DNA of 64,000 bases, from contig NZ_CP121647.1 in NCBI RefSeq assembly GCF_029714305.1, positions 7,274,501 to 7,338,500 of the forward strand, in the 5' to 3' direction. The stretch comes from Bradyrhizobium sp. CB3481. GTDB lineage: Bacteria > Pseudomonadota > Alphaproteobacteria > Rhizobiales > Xanthobacteraceae. The stretch's first letter is position 1; every line of letters begins with the position of its first letter. Shown here in pieces: positions 15,979 to 25,916 of the stretch. The notes beneath the pieces are model-generated. The model was not told the DNA's origin and searched no databases. It saw only the letters and a program-made list of their open reading frames with translations. The position numbers were made by a program, and so were the translations under genes.

Positions 15979-16890
15979 CTACGCCACCGCCGGCCGCTGC
16001 GCCCCAAGCGTCACCAGCACGATTTCCGGCGGCACGCCGAGGCGAAACGGCACGATACTGCAGCCGAGGCCGCCGGAGACGACGATGTCACAGTTCATCT
16101 TGATGTGGCCATAGTCGAGTTGCCGTCCGGACGGCAAGATCGGTGACCAGCCGAGCATCCGCACCTGGCCACCATGGGTATGGCCGGAGAGCTGTAGCGC
16201 GACACGCGAAGGCACGCGCTTGGCAATATCGGGCTCGTGCGCCATCAGAACCACCGGCGCATCGTCGGTAACCTTGGCCAGCGTCTTGCCGAGATCGTCG
16301 ACGCCGGCCCGCTTGACTGGGCGGAAGCGGCGCGCCGGCATGTAGGCGAGCTGATCGCCGAGACCCGCGAGCCAGAACGAATGACCGTTCTTGCTGAACT
16401 TCCGCGCGTCGTTCTCGTAAACGGGAATGCCGACCTTCTCCAGCGCACGGCCGGCGGACGGCAGCCCCAGCCCTTCCCGCTGCACAGTTTTGTCTTCCCA
16501 CCAGTCGTGATTGCCGAGCACCGCATGCACGCCGAGCGGCGCCTTCAGGCCTGCCAGCACGGCGGCCCATTCGGCATCGGGAATGATACGCGTCACCTTG
16601 CGATGGCCGGCGACGTAATCGCCGAGCATGACGATGATGTCGGGCTTCAGCGCGTTGGTGCGCTCGACGATCTCCTGGATGTGATCGAGCGACATCCAGG
16701 GATCGCAGGCGTGCAGGTCGGCGATGGCGGCGATCCGAAGCTTGAGGCCGTCAGGCCATTGCGGCGGTGAGATGTGGTACCCGGCGACGCGAAGCTGGAC
16801 GAGCGGCGCGCTGAAACCGTAAGCGGTGGTCGAGACGCCGACCGCGCCCAGTCCGCCCACGGCTTTCAAGAAATGACGGCGTGTTAACAT
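15979..16890 (-). CDS. Tat-exported metallophosphoesterase (YkuE/YaeI-like)
   Basis: The ATG at 16890 gives 303 residues starting MLTRRHFLKAVGGLGAVGVS, a twin-arginine signal (TRRHFLK). A TTG 9 nt upstream is possible but less likely. The metal-binding blocks of calcineurin-like phosphoesterases are complete: ADLHA, LGDYV, GNHDWWED, MAHEPDI, SGHTHGGQ. It should be a dinuclear-metal phosphatase acting in the periplasm or on the outer face of the inner membrane; YkuE-type proteins are implicated in hydrolysis of phospholipid-like substrates. The gene lies 28 nt before ybgC on the same strand. Confidence 0.9.
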   Translation of the reverse strand: MLTRRHFLKAVGGLGAVGVSTTAYGFSAPLVQLRVAGYHISPPQWPDGLKLRIAAIADLHACDPWMSLDHIQEIVERTNALKPDIIVMLGDYVAGHRKVTRIIPDAEWAAVLAGLKAPLGVHAVLGNHDWWEDKTVQREGLGLPSAGRALEKVGIPVYENDARKFSKNGHSFWLAGLGDQLAYMPARRFRPVKRAGVDDLGKTLAKVTDDAPVVLMAHEPDIAKRVPSRVALQLSGHTHGGQVRMLGWSPILPSGRQLDYGHIKMNCDIVVSGGLGCSIVPFRLGVPPEIVLVTLGAQRPAVA

Positions 16891-16984
16891 GTGATCCAAT
16901 CGTGATGCATCACCAACATGGGGACGGATTGGGCCCGAATTGCGGTGCGTTTGTGCAGATCGTCAGCAGACCCCGAGCAGCTTC

Positions 16985-17854
16985 TCACCAGCGGTTCTGC
17001 CCTATCAGCGCGTTCAGGCGCGCCTTCAGTTCAGCGGGCGCGCGGTAATACCAGACGCCGCCGAGCAGATCGTGGAAACGCTTGTTGGTCGAAGCTTCCT
17101 GCTCAATGCGATCGATTGTCTCCATGCTGATGACGTCCTCCAGCGGCCCCGCCGCGAGCAGCGACAGCAGCACCGGATTCGTCTCGATCTTCAGGATCTC
17201 GACGATGAGGTCAATCACCTTATCGGGGTACTCCTCCCGCAGGTCGCGCTCGTAGTCCATCATGGCGAAGAAATTGTCGTCGCGGTCGCGCTCGGATTTC
17301 GAATACTGCTCGACCCAGGCCAGCGCCAGGTCGGCCACCGACATCGCCGTGCAGTTCAGCGGTCGCTTCGGCCTCCGGTGCGCGAGATCGTCGGCACGCC
17401 AGCCATGGCTGTCGGCGATCGCTTCGATGCGGCGCTTGAACGGCTCGTCAGGCCCGAAGCAGATTCCGCCGAGCAGCCAGCGCAGCGCGGCATTCTGCAT
17501 GGCCTCGGCTTCGATGCGGTCGATCACGGCAGCGCCGTGCGCATAGAGCAGCGACATCATGAACTTGTTGTTGAGCTGCATCACGGTCGGCTTGTCGGCC
17601 TCGGAGCGCAACGCTTCCAGCGCAAGATCAAGCGCGCGGTCCGGCCGCTTGTGCGGCAGATGGTCGAAATAGAGGAACGCCGACCAGGCGGCGCCCGTCT
17701 TGTCACGCCGGCTGAGGCGCTGCAGCGTTGCCCACAACGAAGCGAGTTCGGCCATCGGCATGGCGTCGAGGAAGGCCTCGGTGTCATCGGGCGTCGCCAG
17801 CTCCGGCGCCGCCGCAATGAGGGCCAGCATGTCCTTGTCTTGGGTCGATCCCAT
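16985..17854 (-). CDS. Hypothetical protein, possibly DUF6869-type C-terminal domain
   Basis: From the ATG at 17854 (MGSTQDKDMLALIAAAPEL) the protein has 289 residues, is acidic and helical, and has no signal or membrane segment. The C-terminal third, LIVEILKIETNPVLLSLLAA then GPLEDVI, ETIDRIEQEA and FHDLLGGVWYY, recalls the DUF6869 domain from memory. The N-terminal part has no motif I can name. It lies 90 nt after ruvB on the same strand. A longer frame to 18076 would overlap ruvB, so the internal ATG is preferred. Function is unknown. Confidence 0.75.
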   Translation of the reverse strand: MGSTQDKDMLALIAAAPELATPDDTEAFLDAMPMAELASLWATLQRLSRRDKTGAAWSAFLYFDHLPHKRPDRALDLALEALRSEADKPTVMQLNNKFMMSLLYAHGAAVIDRIEAEAMQNAALRWLLGGICFGPDEPFKRRIEAIADSHGWRADDLAHRRPKRPLNCTAMSVADLALAWVEQYSKSERDRDDNFFAMMDYERDLREEYPDKVIDLIVEILKIETNPVLLSLLAAGPLEDVISMETIDRIEQEASTNKRFHDLLGGVWYYRAPAELKARLNALIGQNRW

Positions 17855-17943
17855 CGGTCGTGCGCTCCGCGGCGAGGCCGGCGCTTCGCGCGCGGGGCCG
17901 TTCCGCCCTTTAGTGCATCGCCGGCAAGATTGGGTTCGAAACG

Positions 17944-18993
17944 TCAGTCGTCGCTGTCGCCGTTGCCGAACAGGCCAAACTGCGCAGGATCGCGCGTCGG
18001 CTCGGCGAGGCCGAGATGGCGGAAGGCGTGCGAAGTCAAAAGCCGGCCGCGCGGGGTGCGCTGCAGATAGCCGCACTGGATCAGATAGGGCTCGATGATG
18101 TCCTCGATGGCATCACGTGGCTCCGACAGCGCCGCCGCCATGGTTTCCACCCCGACCGGGCCGCCGCCATAGTTCAGCGCGATCGTAGTGAGGTAGCGGC
18201 GGTCCATGGCGTCGAGGCCGGCGGCATCCACCTCCAGCGCGCTCAGCGCGTGATCGGCGATCGCGCGGTCGACCGAGCTTGCATCGGCAGCCGAAGCGAA
18301 GTCGCGGACGCGGCGCAGCAGGCGGCCGGCGATCCGCGGCGTGCCGCGGGCGCGGCGCGCGATCTCGTTGGCGCCATCGGGCGTCATGCCGATGTTGAGT
18401 ACGCGGGCGCCGCGGGAGACGATCTTCTCCAGCTCTTCCTCGGTGTAGAAGTTCAGGCGCACCGGGATCCCGAAGCGGTCGCGCAGCGGATTGGTCAACA
18501 GGCCCGCGCGGGTGGTGGCTCCAACGAGGGTGAACTTTGCCAGTTCGATCTTGACCGAGCGCGCCGCCGGGCCCTCGCCAATGATGAGGTCGAGCTGAAA
18601 ATCCTCCATCGCGGGATAGAGCACTTCCTCGACCGCCGGGCTGAGGCGATGGATTTCGTCGATGAAGAGCACGTCGCGCTCTTCGAGATTGGTCAGCAGT
18701 GCCGCAAGATCGCCAGCCTTCGCGATCACCGGGCCCGAGGTGGCGCGAAAACCGACGCCGAGTTCGCGCGCGACGATCTGCGCCAGCGTGGTCTTGCCGA
18801 GGCCGGGCGGGCCGACGAACAGCACATGATCCAGCGCCTCGCCGCGCTTGCGCGCCGCCTCGATGAAGATCGACAGATTCTTGCGCGCCTGCGCCTGGCC
18901 GACGAATTCGGACAGCAGTTGCGGACGCAGCGCGGTGTCGCCGACATCGTCGGAACGCCGCTCGGGGGTGACGATACGGGAGGGGGTGTTCAC
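17944..18993 (-). CDS. ruvB: Holliday junction branch migration ATPase RuvB
   Basis: The 349-residue protein has a GTG start and ~100% of the RuvB hallmarks: [12 protein letters not shown], the Walker [18 protein letters not shown], Walker [32 protein letters not shown] (sensor 1 region), [18 protein letters not shown] (sensor 2), and the winged-helix end [16 protein letters not shown]. As a hexameric motor with RuvA it drives branch migration for RuvC cleavage in recombination repair. Its start overlaps the stop of the deaminase gene by 4 nt (GTGA), so the two are translationally coupled. Confidence 0.98.
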   Translation of the reverse strand: MNTPSRIVTPERRSDDVGDTALRPQLLSEFVGQAQARKNLSIFIEAARKRGEALDHVLFVGPPGLGKTTLAQIVARELGVGFRATSGPVIAKAGDLAALLTNLEERDVLFIDEIHRLSPAVEEVLYPAMEDFQLDLIIGEGPAARSVKIELAKFTLVGATTRAGLLTNPLRDRFGIPVRLNFYTEEELEKIVSRGARVLNIGMTPDGANEIARRARGTPRIAGRLLRRVRDFASAADASSVDRAIADHALSALEVDAAGLDAMDRRYLTTIALNYGGGPVGVETMAAALSEPRDAIEDIIEPYLIQCGYLQRTPRGRLLTSHAFRHLGLAEPTRDPAQFGLFGNGDSDD

Positions 18994-19409
18994 CCGTTGC
19001 CTCTCCGGTACTTGTTGGGCAAAAGCTCGCCGATGGTGGCGACCTTCGGCTCGCGGCCATTGTCGGGAACGATGACCCGCGCGTTCGCATCGTAATCATG
19101 GATCAGTTCGCGACAGATGCCGCAGGGCGATACGACGGCAATATCGCCGGGCTCGTCCGGTTTGGGATGGCGAACTGCGACGATGGTCTCGATGCCGCGA
19201 TCGCCGGTTTCGGTGATGGCCCGTCCGATGGCGATCGCCTCCGCACAGACGGCGATGCGGCCGATATAGGCGTCGATATTCACGCCGGTGACGATACGGC
19301 CGTCGCGGGTGCGCATCGCAGCGCCGACCTCTTGCCAACGGTTCCGATAACGCGGCCTGATCGCGTCAATCGCGGCGGCAATTAGTTCCTGGTCTTTTTC
19401 ACTCAACAT
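18990..19409 (-). CDS. Cytidine/blasticidin deaminase-like zinc enzyme
   Basis: The 139-residue protein has the CDA-fold zinc ligands C55-A56-E57 in [11 protein letters not shown] and PCGIC at 95-99. This is the Cys-type cytidine deaminase arrangement, with Ala replacing the Arg seen in housekeeping cytidine deaminases (CAER). TGVNIDAYI supplies the substrate loop (usual Asn of VN). It probably deaminates a cytosine nucleoside or analogue, and blasticidin-S-type deaminases have similar length and CAEA. Its gene sits between ruvA and ruvB and overlaps ruvB by 4 nt, an unusual place for a nucleoside enzyme. Confidence 0.88.
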   Translation of the reverse strand: MLSEKDQELIAAAIDAIRPRYRNRWQEVGAAMRTRDGRIVTGVNIDAYIGRIAVCAEAIAIGRAITETGDRGIETIVAVRHPKPDEPGDIAVVSPCGICRELIHDYDANARVIVPDNGREPKVATIGELLPNKYRRGNG

Positions 19410-19450
19410 GGCGGAAACGCATTCCTTCGTCAGGGAGGGGCGAACATAGT

Positions 19451-20068
19451 CTATTTCGCCAGCTCCTTCAGGCCCAGCCGGATCAGTTGCGCGGTCTCGG
19501 CTTTTTCGCCGGCGCTGCGTGACGCCGCGGCAATGGCGGCCGCCGCCTGCGGCTGGCCATAGCCGAGATTGACCAGCGCGGAGATCGCGTCGGTCACCGG
19601 GCGCGGCGCGCGTTGATCGTCGACCGCGCCGGCGAGATGCACGACGGCGGGATCGACATTGGCGAAGGCAGGCGCCTTGTCCTTCAATTCAGAGACGATG
19701 CGCTCGGCGACCTTCGGCCCGACGCCGGGCGTGCGCGACACCGCGGCCTTGTCGCGCAGCGCAATCGCATTGGCGAGTTCGGCCGGCGGCAAGGTGCCGA
19801 GCACGGCGAGCGCGACCTTGGCGCCGACGCCCTGCACGGTCTGCAACAGGCGAAACCATTCGCGTTCGGTATCGGTGCGGAAGCCGAACAGTTTTATCTG
19901 GTCCTCGCGGACATAGGTCTCGATGGAGAGCACCGCCGCCTCGCCGGGCGACGGCAGCGCCTGCAGCGTGCGCGACGAGCAATGCACCTGATAGCCGACG
20001 CCGCCGACGTCAAGGATGACGAAATCCTCGCCGTAGGAATCGATCAGGCCCTTGAGTTTGCCGATCAT
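19451..20068 (-). CDS. ruvA: Holliday junction branch migration protein RuvA
   Basis: The 205-residue protein starts [20 protein letters not shown], the OB-fold domain I of RuvA, then shows [12 protein letters not shown], the helix-hairpin-helix region [16 protein letters not shown] and [19 protein letters not shown], and the domain [15 protein letters not shown] that binds RuvB. It binds Holliday junction DNA as a tetramer. The start codon overlaps the end of ruvC (ATGA), and the deaminase gene follows after 41 nt. Confidence 0.97.
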   Translation of the reverse strand: MIGKLKGLIDSYGEDFVILDVGGVGYQVHCSSRTLQALPSPGEAAVLSIETYVREDQIKLFGFRTDTEREWFRLLQTVQGVGAKVALAVLGTLPPAELANAIALRDKAAVSRTPGVGPKVAERIVSELKDKAPAFANVDPAVVHLAGAVDDQRAPRPVTDAISALVNLGYGQPQAAAAIAAASRSAGEKAETAQLIRLGLKELAK

Positions 20069-20592
20069 AGGCTCGCCACCCTCATCCGCAGCGCCGCACC
20101 CTGGCGATGGTGGGCGTGGGTGATGGCGATGGCGAGCGCGTCGGCCGCGTCGGCGGATTTCGGCTCGGCCTTTGGCAGCAATATTTTCAGCATTACGGCG
20201 ATCTGGTTCTTGTCGGCATGTCCGGCGCCGACCACGGTCTTCTTGACCTGGTTGGGCGCATATTCCGCGACCGAAATACCAAACATCGCCGGCGACAGCA
20301 TGGCGACGCCGCGAGCCTGGCCGAGCTTCAGCGTGGCGACGCCGTCCTTGTTCACGAAGGTCTGCTCGACCGCGGCCTCCGCCGGGCGGAAATCGCCGAG
20401 CACGGCGGCAAGCCCCTCATGGATGGCGAGTAGCCGGCTGGCCAGGGCCAGATCGTCGGGCGGCTCGACCGAGCCGCAGCCGATGAAGACGAGCCGGTTA
20501 CCCTCAGACTCAATCACGCCCCAGCCGGTGCGGCGCAGGCCGGGGTCGATGCCGATAATCCGGACGGGATGGCGAATCGGTGGGGGTGTCAT
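20065..20592 (-). CDS. ruvC: Crossover junction endodeoxyribonuclease RuvC
   Basis: The ATG at 20592 gives 175 residues, close to the 173 of E. coli RuvC. Catalytic carboxylates are visible: Asp in [15 protein letters not shown], Glu in AAVEQTFVN, and the Asp pair in [17 protein letters not shown]. It resolves Holliday junctions made available by RuvAB. It is first in the ruvC-ruvA-deaminase-ruvB run, overlapping ruvA by 4 nt. A repeat and the yebC-like gene lie upstream. Confidence 0.97.
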   Translation of the reverse strand: MTPPPIRHPVRIIGIDPGLRRTGWGVIESEGNRLVFIGCGSVEPPDDLALASRLLAIHEGLAAVLGDFRPAEAAVEQTFVNKDGVATLKLGQARGVAMLSPAMFGISVAEYAPNQVKKTVVGAGHADKNQIAVMLKILLPKAEPKSADAADALAIAITHAHHRQGAALRMRVASL

Positions 20593-20681
20593 GGCGTAGT
20601 GATAACGCCAGAGCCGGGTGAACGAAACATAAAGAGAACGGAAATCCCCTGTCCCGGGCGGCGTGCCCCGCATTCTGAATG

Positions 20682-20780
20682 TCATCCCCGCGAAGGCGGG
20701 GATCCAGTACGCCGCGGCTTCTCGGTTGATAACGGACGTCTCTGGAATACTGGATCGCCCGGTCGAAGCCGGGCGACGAC
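20682..20780. repeat. Palindromic repeat of the GTCATCCCCGCGAAGGCGGGGATCC family
   Basis: The left hairpin CCCCGCGAAGGCGGGGATCC and right hairpin GCCCGGTCGAAGCCGGGCGAC flank a GCCGCGG-containing core. It lies between ruvC and the yebC-like gene. In reverse it reads as the familiar pseudo-peptide VIPAKAGIQ. Copies of the family are at 30796 and 42246. Confidence 0.75.
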
Positions 20781-20801
20781 AGCGGAGTTTGGGGCGAGCC
20801 C

Positions 20802-21548
20802 CTACCCGCCCATCTTGGCGACCAGCGCGTCCGAAATCTCGAAATTGGCGTAGACGTTCTGGACGTCGTCGTGCTCGTTGAGGAGGTCCATCAGCTTGAG
20901 CAGCTTCTCGCCGGTCTCGTCGTCGACCGCGACCGTGTTCTGCGGCTTCCAGGTCAGCGCCGCCTTGCGCGCTTCGCCGAACTTGCCTTCCAGCGCCTTG
21001 GCGACCTCGCGAAAGGTGTCCTGCGAGGCGTAGATCTCGTGGCCGCTTTCGCTTGATGACACGTCGTCGGCGCCAGCCTCGATCGCTGCTTCCAGCATCG
21101 CATCGTCGGAGGCCACGCTGGCGTCATATTCGATGATGCCGGTGCGGTCGAACATGAAGGCGACCGAGCCGGTTTCGCCGAGATTGCCGCCCGACTTGGT
21201 GAAGTAGGAGCGGATGTCGGAGGCGGCACGGTTGCGGTTGTCGGTCAGCGCCTCGACGATCACGGCGACCCCGCCGGGGCCATAGCCCTCGTAGCGGATC
21301 TCGTCGTAGTTCTCGCTTTCTCCGCCGGTCGCCTTCTTGATGGCGCGCTCGATATTGTCCTTCGGCATGTTTTCCTGGCGCGCCGCGATCACAGCCGCGC
21401 GCAGCCGCGGGTTCATGGCCGGGTCCGGGGTACCCAATTTGGCGGCTACCGTGATTTCCCGCGCCAGCTTGCCGAACAGCTTGGACTTCTGGGCATCCTG
21501 CCGGCCCTTGCGGTGCATGATGTTCTTGAATTGGGAATGGCCGGCCAT
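20802..21548 (-). CDS. yebC: YebC/PmpR family DNA-binding protein
   Basis: The 248-residue protein begins [20 protein letters not shown], the invariant YebC N-terminus, then [66 protein letters not shown], and a C-terminal [17 protein letters not shown]. Members act as transcriptional regulators (PmpR) or as translation factors that relieve ribosome stalling. Its position upstream of ruvC is conserved widely among bacteria. The family symbol is used in the absence of experimental data. Confidence 0.96.
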   Translation of the reverse strand: MAGHSQFKNIMHRKGRQDAQKSKLFGKLAREITVAAKLGTPDPAMNPRLRAAVIAARQENMPKDNIERAIKKATGGESENYDEIRYEGYGPGGVAVIVEALTDNRNRAASDIRSYFTKSGGNLGETGSVAFMFDRTGIIEYDASVASDDAMLEAAIEAGADDVSSSESGHEIYASQDTFREVAKALEGKFGEARKAALTWKPQNTVAVDDETGEKLLKLMDLLNEHDDVQNVYANFEISDALVAKMGG

Positions 21549-21745
21549 GCGCGTCTCTTGGATTCGTCCAGGGGATGTAGGGATAGGGCGCGGCCTTATA
21601 GGCCGGCAACCGGCCGAAATCAAAGATTTGCAGCCGGTTTTGGTAAGGCGATACTGCCGCGTGCCGGAAATCAGGCAGTTGTTAACCACGACTTCATGCT
21701 CGGATGAGAGGATTTCGCTGAGATCCTCAACTTTTAAGAGACGTT

Positions 21746-23515
21746 ATGGCCTTCGGATTGTTCAAAAAGCGGGTACCGGAACCGGTCGTACCCGCCTCCG
21801 AGACCAAGGTGCCGGCCGCCGCGTCAGGCGTGGAGGCGGCCTCCGGCGATGGCGATTCGGCCAAGGCGATCCTGGAGCTTTTGGAACTCGAGCTCGGCGC
21901 GATGATCCGCCAGCTCGAGCGTGCCGCCAATTCGGTCGCTGGCGGCGCCGAGGCCACGGCTGCGACGCTTTCGACCATCCGCCAGCGCACCGATGCACTG
22001 ACGAGCCGCTCCAGCGCCGCCCAGAGCACCGCGACGACGTTTTCGCAGGCCGCCGACAAGTTCACCCAGTCGGCGCAGGGGATCGGCGCCCAGGTGCGCG
22101 ACGCCGGCAAGCTCGCCGACGAGGCCAGCGAGGCCGCCCGCGAGGCCGGCGCCAATGTCGACCGCCTGCGGGAGTCTTCGGCGGCGATCGGCAATGTCGT
22201 CAACCTGATCGCACAGATCGCGCGGCAGACCACGCTGCTGGCGCTCAACTCCACCATCGAGGCGGCGCGCGCCGGCGAGGCGGGACGCGGCTTTGCCGTC
22301 GTCGCCACCGAAGTGAAGGCGCTGGCGGTGCAGACCCAGAACGCCACCGAGGAAATCACCAAGAAGATCGAGGCGTTGCAGCGCGACGCCGCCGGCTCGG
22401 TCGACGCCGTTCATCGCATTACCCAATCGATCGAAGCGATCCGCCCGGTGTTCGCGCACGTCAACGGCGCGGTCGCCGAACAGAACGCAATCACTGGCGA
22501 AATGGCCGACAATGCGGCTTCCGCTTCCAGCTTCATCGTTTCGGTCGGCGACAGCGCCGGCGAGATCGACAGCGCCACCAAGGAAACCGAGGCGCATGGC
22601 GAAAGCGTCGCCAGGGCCGGACGGGCCGTGACCGCGTTCGCACAAAAACTCAAGGCGCGCTGCGCCGTGCTGTTGCGCCAGGGCGAAAAGGAAGGCGAGC
22701 GCCAGGAGCGCCGCAAGGACGAAAGGCTGCCTTGCAGCCTCAAGATCGAAATTACGACCCCGCGCGGCGTGATATCGGCATCGGTCTATGAAATTTCCAT
22801 GGGCGGCATTCTGGTCAGCGGGGCAAACGCGGAAGCGTTGGCGCAGGGCCAGAGTTTTGACGCGACGCTGCAGGATGTCGGCGCCTGCCGAATTCGCATC
22901 GTCCAGCGGACGAAAGCCGGCGCGCACGCACAGTTCGAACGGCCCGGTACGGCGTTGATCGAGAAGATCGAAGACAAGATCTGGTCGATCCAGGACGACA
23001 ACACGGAAGCGGTCACCCGCGCGATCGAAGCCGCTGCAGCGCTGCAGAAGATCTTCGAGGACGGCATCGATAGCGGCGCGATCTCGATGGAGGATATGTT
23101 CGACACCAACTATGTCGAGATACCCCGCACCAACCCGGTGCAATACCGCACCAAAATCCTCGACTGGGCCGATCGAGCCCTGCCGCCCTTCCAGGAAGCA
23201 TTCCTCGCCAAGGACAAGCGGATGGCGTTCTGCGCCATGGTCGACACCAACGGCTACCTTCCGGTGCACAACAAGATCTATTCGCACCCGCAGCGTCCGG
23301 GCGACGTCACCTGGAACACCGCCAACAGCCGCAACCGCCGCATCTTCAACGATCCCGCGGGACTTGCCGCCGGGCGCAACCAGCGCGTCTATCTGATCCA
23401 GACCTACGCCCGCGACATGGGCAACGGTAATACGGTGATGATGCGCGAGATCGACGTGCCGGTCCGCGTCAAAGGCCGCCACTGGGGCGGGTTCCGCACC
23501 GCTTACAAACTCTAG
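21746..23515 (+). CDS. Soluble chemoreceptor with internal PilZ and C-terminal sensory-like domain
   Basis: The 589-residue protein has no membrane segment. Residues ~50-310 form an MCP signalling coiled coil with [20 protein letters not shown] near 165-185. Residues ~319-408 form a PilZ domain: RRKDER supplies the RxxxR c-di-GMP motif and EISMGG corresponds to (D/N)xSxxG. Residues ~420-588 form a conserved domain with [30 protein letters not shown] and [13 protein letters not shown], shared with the next gene. The order is inverted relative to normal receptors. It probably connects c-di-GMP and a small ligand to the CheA system in the cytoplasm. The ligand is not inferable. Confidence 0.9.
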   Translation: MAFGLFKKRVPEPVVPASETKVPAAASGVEAASGDGDSAKAILELLELELGAMIRQLERAANSVAGGAEATAATLSTIRQRTDALTSRSSAAQSTATTFSQAADKFTQSAQGIGAQVRDAGKLADEASEAAREAGANVDRLRESSAAIGNVVNLIAQIARQTTLLALNSTIEAARAGEAGRGFAVVATEVKALAVQTQNATEEITKKIEALQRDAAGSVDAVHRITQSIEAIRPVFAHVNGAVAEQNAITGEMADNAASASSFIVSVGDSAGEIDSATKETEAHGESVARAGRAVTAFAQKLKARCAVLLRQGEKEGERQERRKDERLPCSLKIEITTPRGVISASVYEISMGGILVSGANAEALAQGQSFDATLQDVGACRIRIVQRTKAGAHAQFERPGTALIEKIEDKIWSIQDDNTEAVTRAIEAAAALQKIFEDGIDSGAISMEDMFDTNYVEIPRTNPVQYRTKILDWADRALPPFQEAFLAKDKRMAFCAMVDTNGYLPVHNKIYSHPQRPGDVTWNTANSRNRRIFNDPAGLAAGRNQRVYLIQTYARDMGNGNTVMMREIDVPVRVKGRHWGGFRTAYKL

Positions 23516-23632
23516 AGCATGATCCGGAAAAGTGTGAAGCGGTTTTCCCTCGCGACAAACGCGGAACGCGTTTGCGCGGAGATCATGCGCAAAACAAAGA
23601 CCTAAAGCGCGATGACGATTCATCGCGCTTTA
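23516..23632. repeat. AGAGCATGATCCGGAAAAGTG repeat with hairpin end
   Basis: The segment begins right at the stop codon with GAGCATGATCCGGAAAAGTG and GGTTTTCC, includes GATCATGCGC as the distal half of an imperfect palindrome, and ends in a perfect hairpin (next entry). I recognise the opening as a repeat common in Bradyrhizobium-type genomes. Confidence 0.65.
23603..23632 (+). terminator. Perfect 12-bp hairpin, probable terminator of the PilZ chemoreceptor gene
   Basis: TAAAGCGCGATG pairs perfectly with CATCGCGCTTTA around a 6-nt loop. There is only a TTTA end rather than a long T tract, so termination may be partial. It separates the two related chemoreceptor genes, arguing against a single unbroken transcript. 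Confidence 0.55.
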
Positions 23633-23740
23633 GTGCGCTCTCAGGCAAGACGCCGGGCGCGAATCACCCTCTAAGCTCTGAATTGGAATGCAATCGCCAC
23701 GGTGGGCCGATCATCGGCTCTGACTGGAGAAAGCTCTGAC

Positions 23741-25165
23741 ATGTCCGTTGTGCAGCGTGCAGTCCTCGATACCCAATCCAACCGGACACTGGCCGAACGA
23801 CTGATTGACCAGCTTGCCGACCGCATCGGCGGGCTCGGCGTCGAGCTTGCCGATATCGCCGGCAACGTTCAGGAGGTCGCAAGCCGCGTCGCGAACCAGT
23901 CGGAGCGGTTCCACCATCTGCAGAGCACAGCCCAGACGATGGTCGCGGCCAACCGCGACATCGCCAATGCATCGCAGGCGGTACAATCGACCACCTCCGC
24001 GGCCGTCGTGGAGATCGTTCAATCGCGCGACGCAGTGAATACGGCCGTCCAGCACATCGCCGAACTCGTTGAAGCGGTCGGCCGCATCGAGGCCCGGCTC
24101 AGCGCCGTCGGCTCGGCGCTGTCGCAGGTCGCAAAAGTTTCCGGCTCGATCGAGGCGATCGCGAAGCAGACCAATCTCTTGGCACTCAATGCCACGATCG
24201 AGGCGGCGCGCGCCGGAACTGCCGGCCGCGGCTTTGCCGTGGTCGCGAGCGAAGTGAAGAGTCTCGCGGAGGGAACGCGCCAGGCCACGCAGCAGATCTC
24301 CGATACCGTACGCGACCTCGATGGTCAGATCGGCAGCCTGATCGGCGAGAGCAGCGACGCCTCGTTTCGCGCCAAGAACGCCGGCGAAGGCGCACGAGAG
24401 ATCAGCGGTATCATCGCACGCGTGCACCAGGGCATCGCATCCGTCGGCCAGGAGATCGACGGCGTTGCCAGGGCCGCGACTTCAAATCTCGGCCATTGCG
24501 ACACCGTCATCGCCGAGCTTGGCGAACTAGCCAAGGGCGTCGACCTCTCCTCGCGCGATCTCAAGCACGCCGATGGGCGGGTGGCAAAGCTACTGGAGAT
24601 CTCCGAAGGCCTGATCGCGCTGATCGCCGACAGCGGCGTCGAAACCTCGGATGCACCGCTGATCCGCGTCGTCGTCGACACCGCAAAATGCATCTCGGCC
24701 GAGTTCGAGGCCGCGATCGAGCGCGGCGAGATCACGCTCGAGCAGTTGATGGACGAGAAGTATCGGGAAATCCCCGGCTCAGATCCCAAGCAGTATCTCA
24801 CCGACTACGTCGCCTTCACCGACCGCGTGCTGCCCGCGATCCAGGACCCGATCCAGAAAAGCGATCCGCGCATCGTGTTCTGCGTCGCCTGGGCCAAAGG
24901 CGGCTATCTGCCGACCCACAATCCGAACTACCGCCTGCCGCAAGGCCCCGATCCGGTCTGGAACAACGCCAATTGCCGTAACCGCCGCCTGTTCAACGAC
25001 CGCGCGGTGAAAAAGGTGGCGGCGAACACAAAACCGTTTCTGCTGCAAACCTATCGGCGCGACATGGGCGGCGGCAATTTCGTGCTGATGAAGGACCTGT
25101 CGTCACCGATCTTCATCCGCGGCCGCCACTGGGGCGCATTCCGGATGGGTTTTCGGCAGACCTGA
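23741..25165 (+). CDS. Soluble chemoreceptor with C-terminal sensory-like domain (no PilZ)
   Basis: The ATG at 23741, with GGAGAAAG 9 nt upstream, gives 474 residues. Residues ~20-300 are an MCP signalling domain ([20 protein letters not shown] near 143-165). Residues ~308-473 repeat the C-terminal domain of the preceding receptor: [50 protein letters not shown] and [13 protein letters not shown]. No membrane segment and no PilZ are present. The two genes look like paralogues, one of which gained or lost PilZ. It is likely cytoplasmic and signals through CheA/CheW. Confidence 0.9.
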   Translation: MSVVQRAVLDTQSNRTLAERLIDQLADRIGGLGVELADIAGNVQEVASRVANQSERFHHLQSTAQTMVAANRDIANASQAVQSTTSAAVVEIVQSRDAVNTAVQHIAELVEAVGRIEARLSAVGSALSQVAKVSGSIEAIAKQTNLLALNATIEAARAGTAGRGFAVVASEVKSLAEGTRQATQQISDTVRDLDGQIGSLIGESSDASFRAKNAGEGAREISGIIARVHQGIASVGQEIDGVARAATSNLGHCDTVIAELGELAKGVDLSSRDLKHADGRVAKLLEISEGLIALIADSGVETSDAPLIRVVVDTAKCISAEFEAAIERGEITLEQLMDEKYREIPGSDPKQYLTDYVAFTDRVLPAIQDPIQKSDPRIVFCVAWAKGGYLPTHNPNYRLPQGPDPVWNNANCRNRRLFNDRAVKKVAANTKPFLLQTYRRDMGGGNFVLMKDLSSPIFIRGRHWGAFRMGFRQT

Positions 25166-25400
25166 TGCGGCGGTTCTAGCCGCGTCATTTGCACGTGGCA
25201 CCAGCAAGCATCAATAGCGCTGTCCCAATCCGGGATACGCCTCTCGGGATGCCTTGCCTTGAACCTTCTTCGTCCAAGCTCGTTGTAGACAGGGTCGGAA
25301 TCCGAGCCTCTTTTTCGCGCACGACAAAAGGCCCGGTGAACGCCACTCTGCTTCCGAGCGGGCTAGCCATCCCAAGCACCAGAACAGGCGGAGCAAAAGA

Positions 25401-25916
25401 ATGACGCATACTGGGACAGCAGCATCCGCAGGGCGTATCGCCGCAGTGCCCGAGAAAATTCCGGTCACGCTGAACGTCAACGGTAAACGGGTCCAGCTTT
25501 CGGTCGCGCCGTGGACGACACTGCTCGACGCGCTGCGCGACCATCTCGATCTGACAGGCACCAAGAAGGGCTGCGATCACGGCCAATGCGGCGCATGCAC
25601 CGTGCTCGTCGGGGGACGGCGGATCAATTCCTGCCTCACGCTCGCCGTGATGCAGGAGGACGGCGAGATCACCACGATCGAGGGCCTGGCGCGCAATGGC
25701 CAGCTGCATCCGCTGCAACAGGCCTTCATCGATCACGACGCGTTTCAATGCGGCTACTGCACGTCGGGACAGATCTGCTCGGCCGCCGGGCTGATCAGCG
25801 AAGGCAGAGCGAAAACCGCGGACGAGATCCGCGAACTGATGAGCGGCAACATCTGCCGCTGCGGCGCCTATCCGAACATCGTGGCGGCGATCCAGCAGGC
25901 GATGGAGCGATCATGA
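25401..25916 (+). CDS. paoA: Aldehyde oxidoreductase, [2Fe-2S] subunit (PaoA-like)
   Basis: The 171-residue protein carries both [2Fe-2S] clusters of xanthine-oxidase-family small subunits: a plant-ferredoxin set C58, C63, C66, C78 (GCDHGQCGACTVL) and a four-helix set C117, C120, C152, C154 (CGYCTSGQ, NICRCGAYPNIV). It passes electrons from the molybdenum subunit to FAD. Its stop overlaps the ATG of the FAD subunit (ATGA). The N-terminal ~20 residues are polar rather than a clear Tat signal, unlike periplasmic E. coli PaoA, so location is uncertain. Confidence 0.92.
   Translation: MTHTGTAASAGRIAAVPEKIPVTLNVNGKRVQLSVAPWTTLLDALRDHLDLTGTKKGCDHGQCGACTVLVGGRRINSCLTLAVMQEDGEITTIEGLARNGQLHPLQQAFIDHDAFQCGYCTSGQICSAAGLISEGRAKTADEIRELMSGNICRCGAYPNIVAAIQQAMERS

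Noticed and set aside
21824..23623. 599-residue minus-strand frame opposite the PilZ chemoreceptor
   Set aside because: Antisense shadow of a gene with recognisable MCP and PilZ domains.
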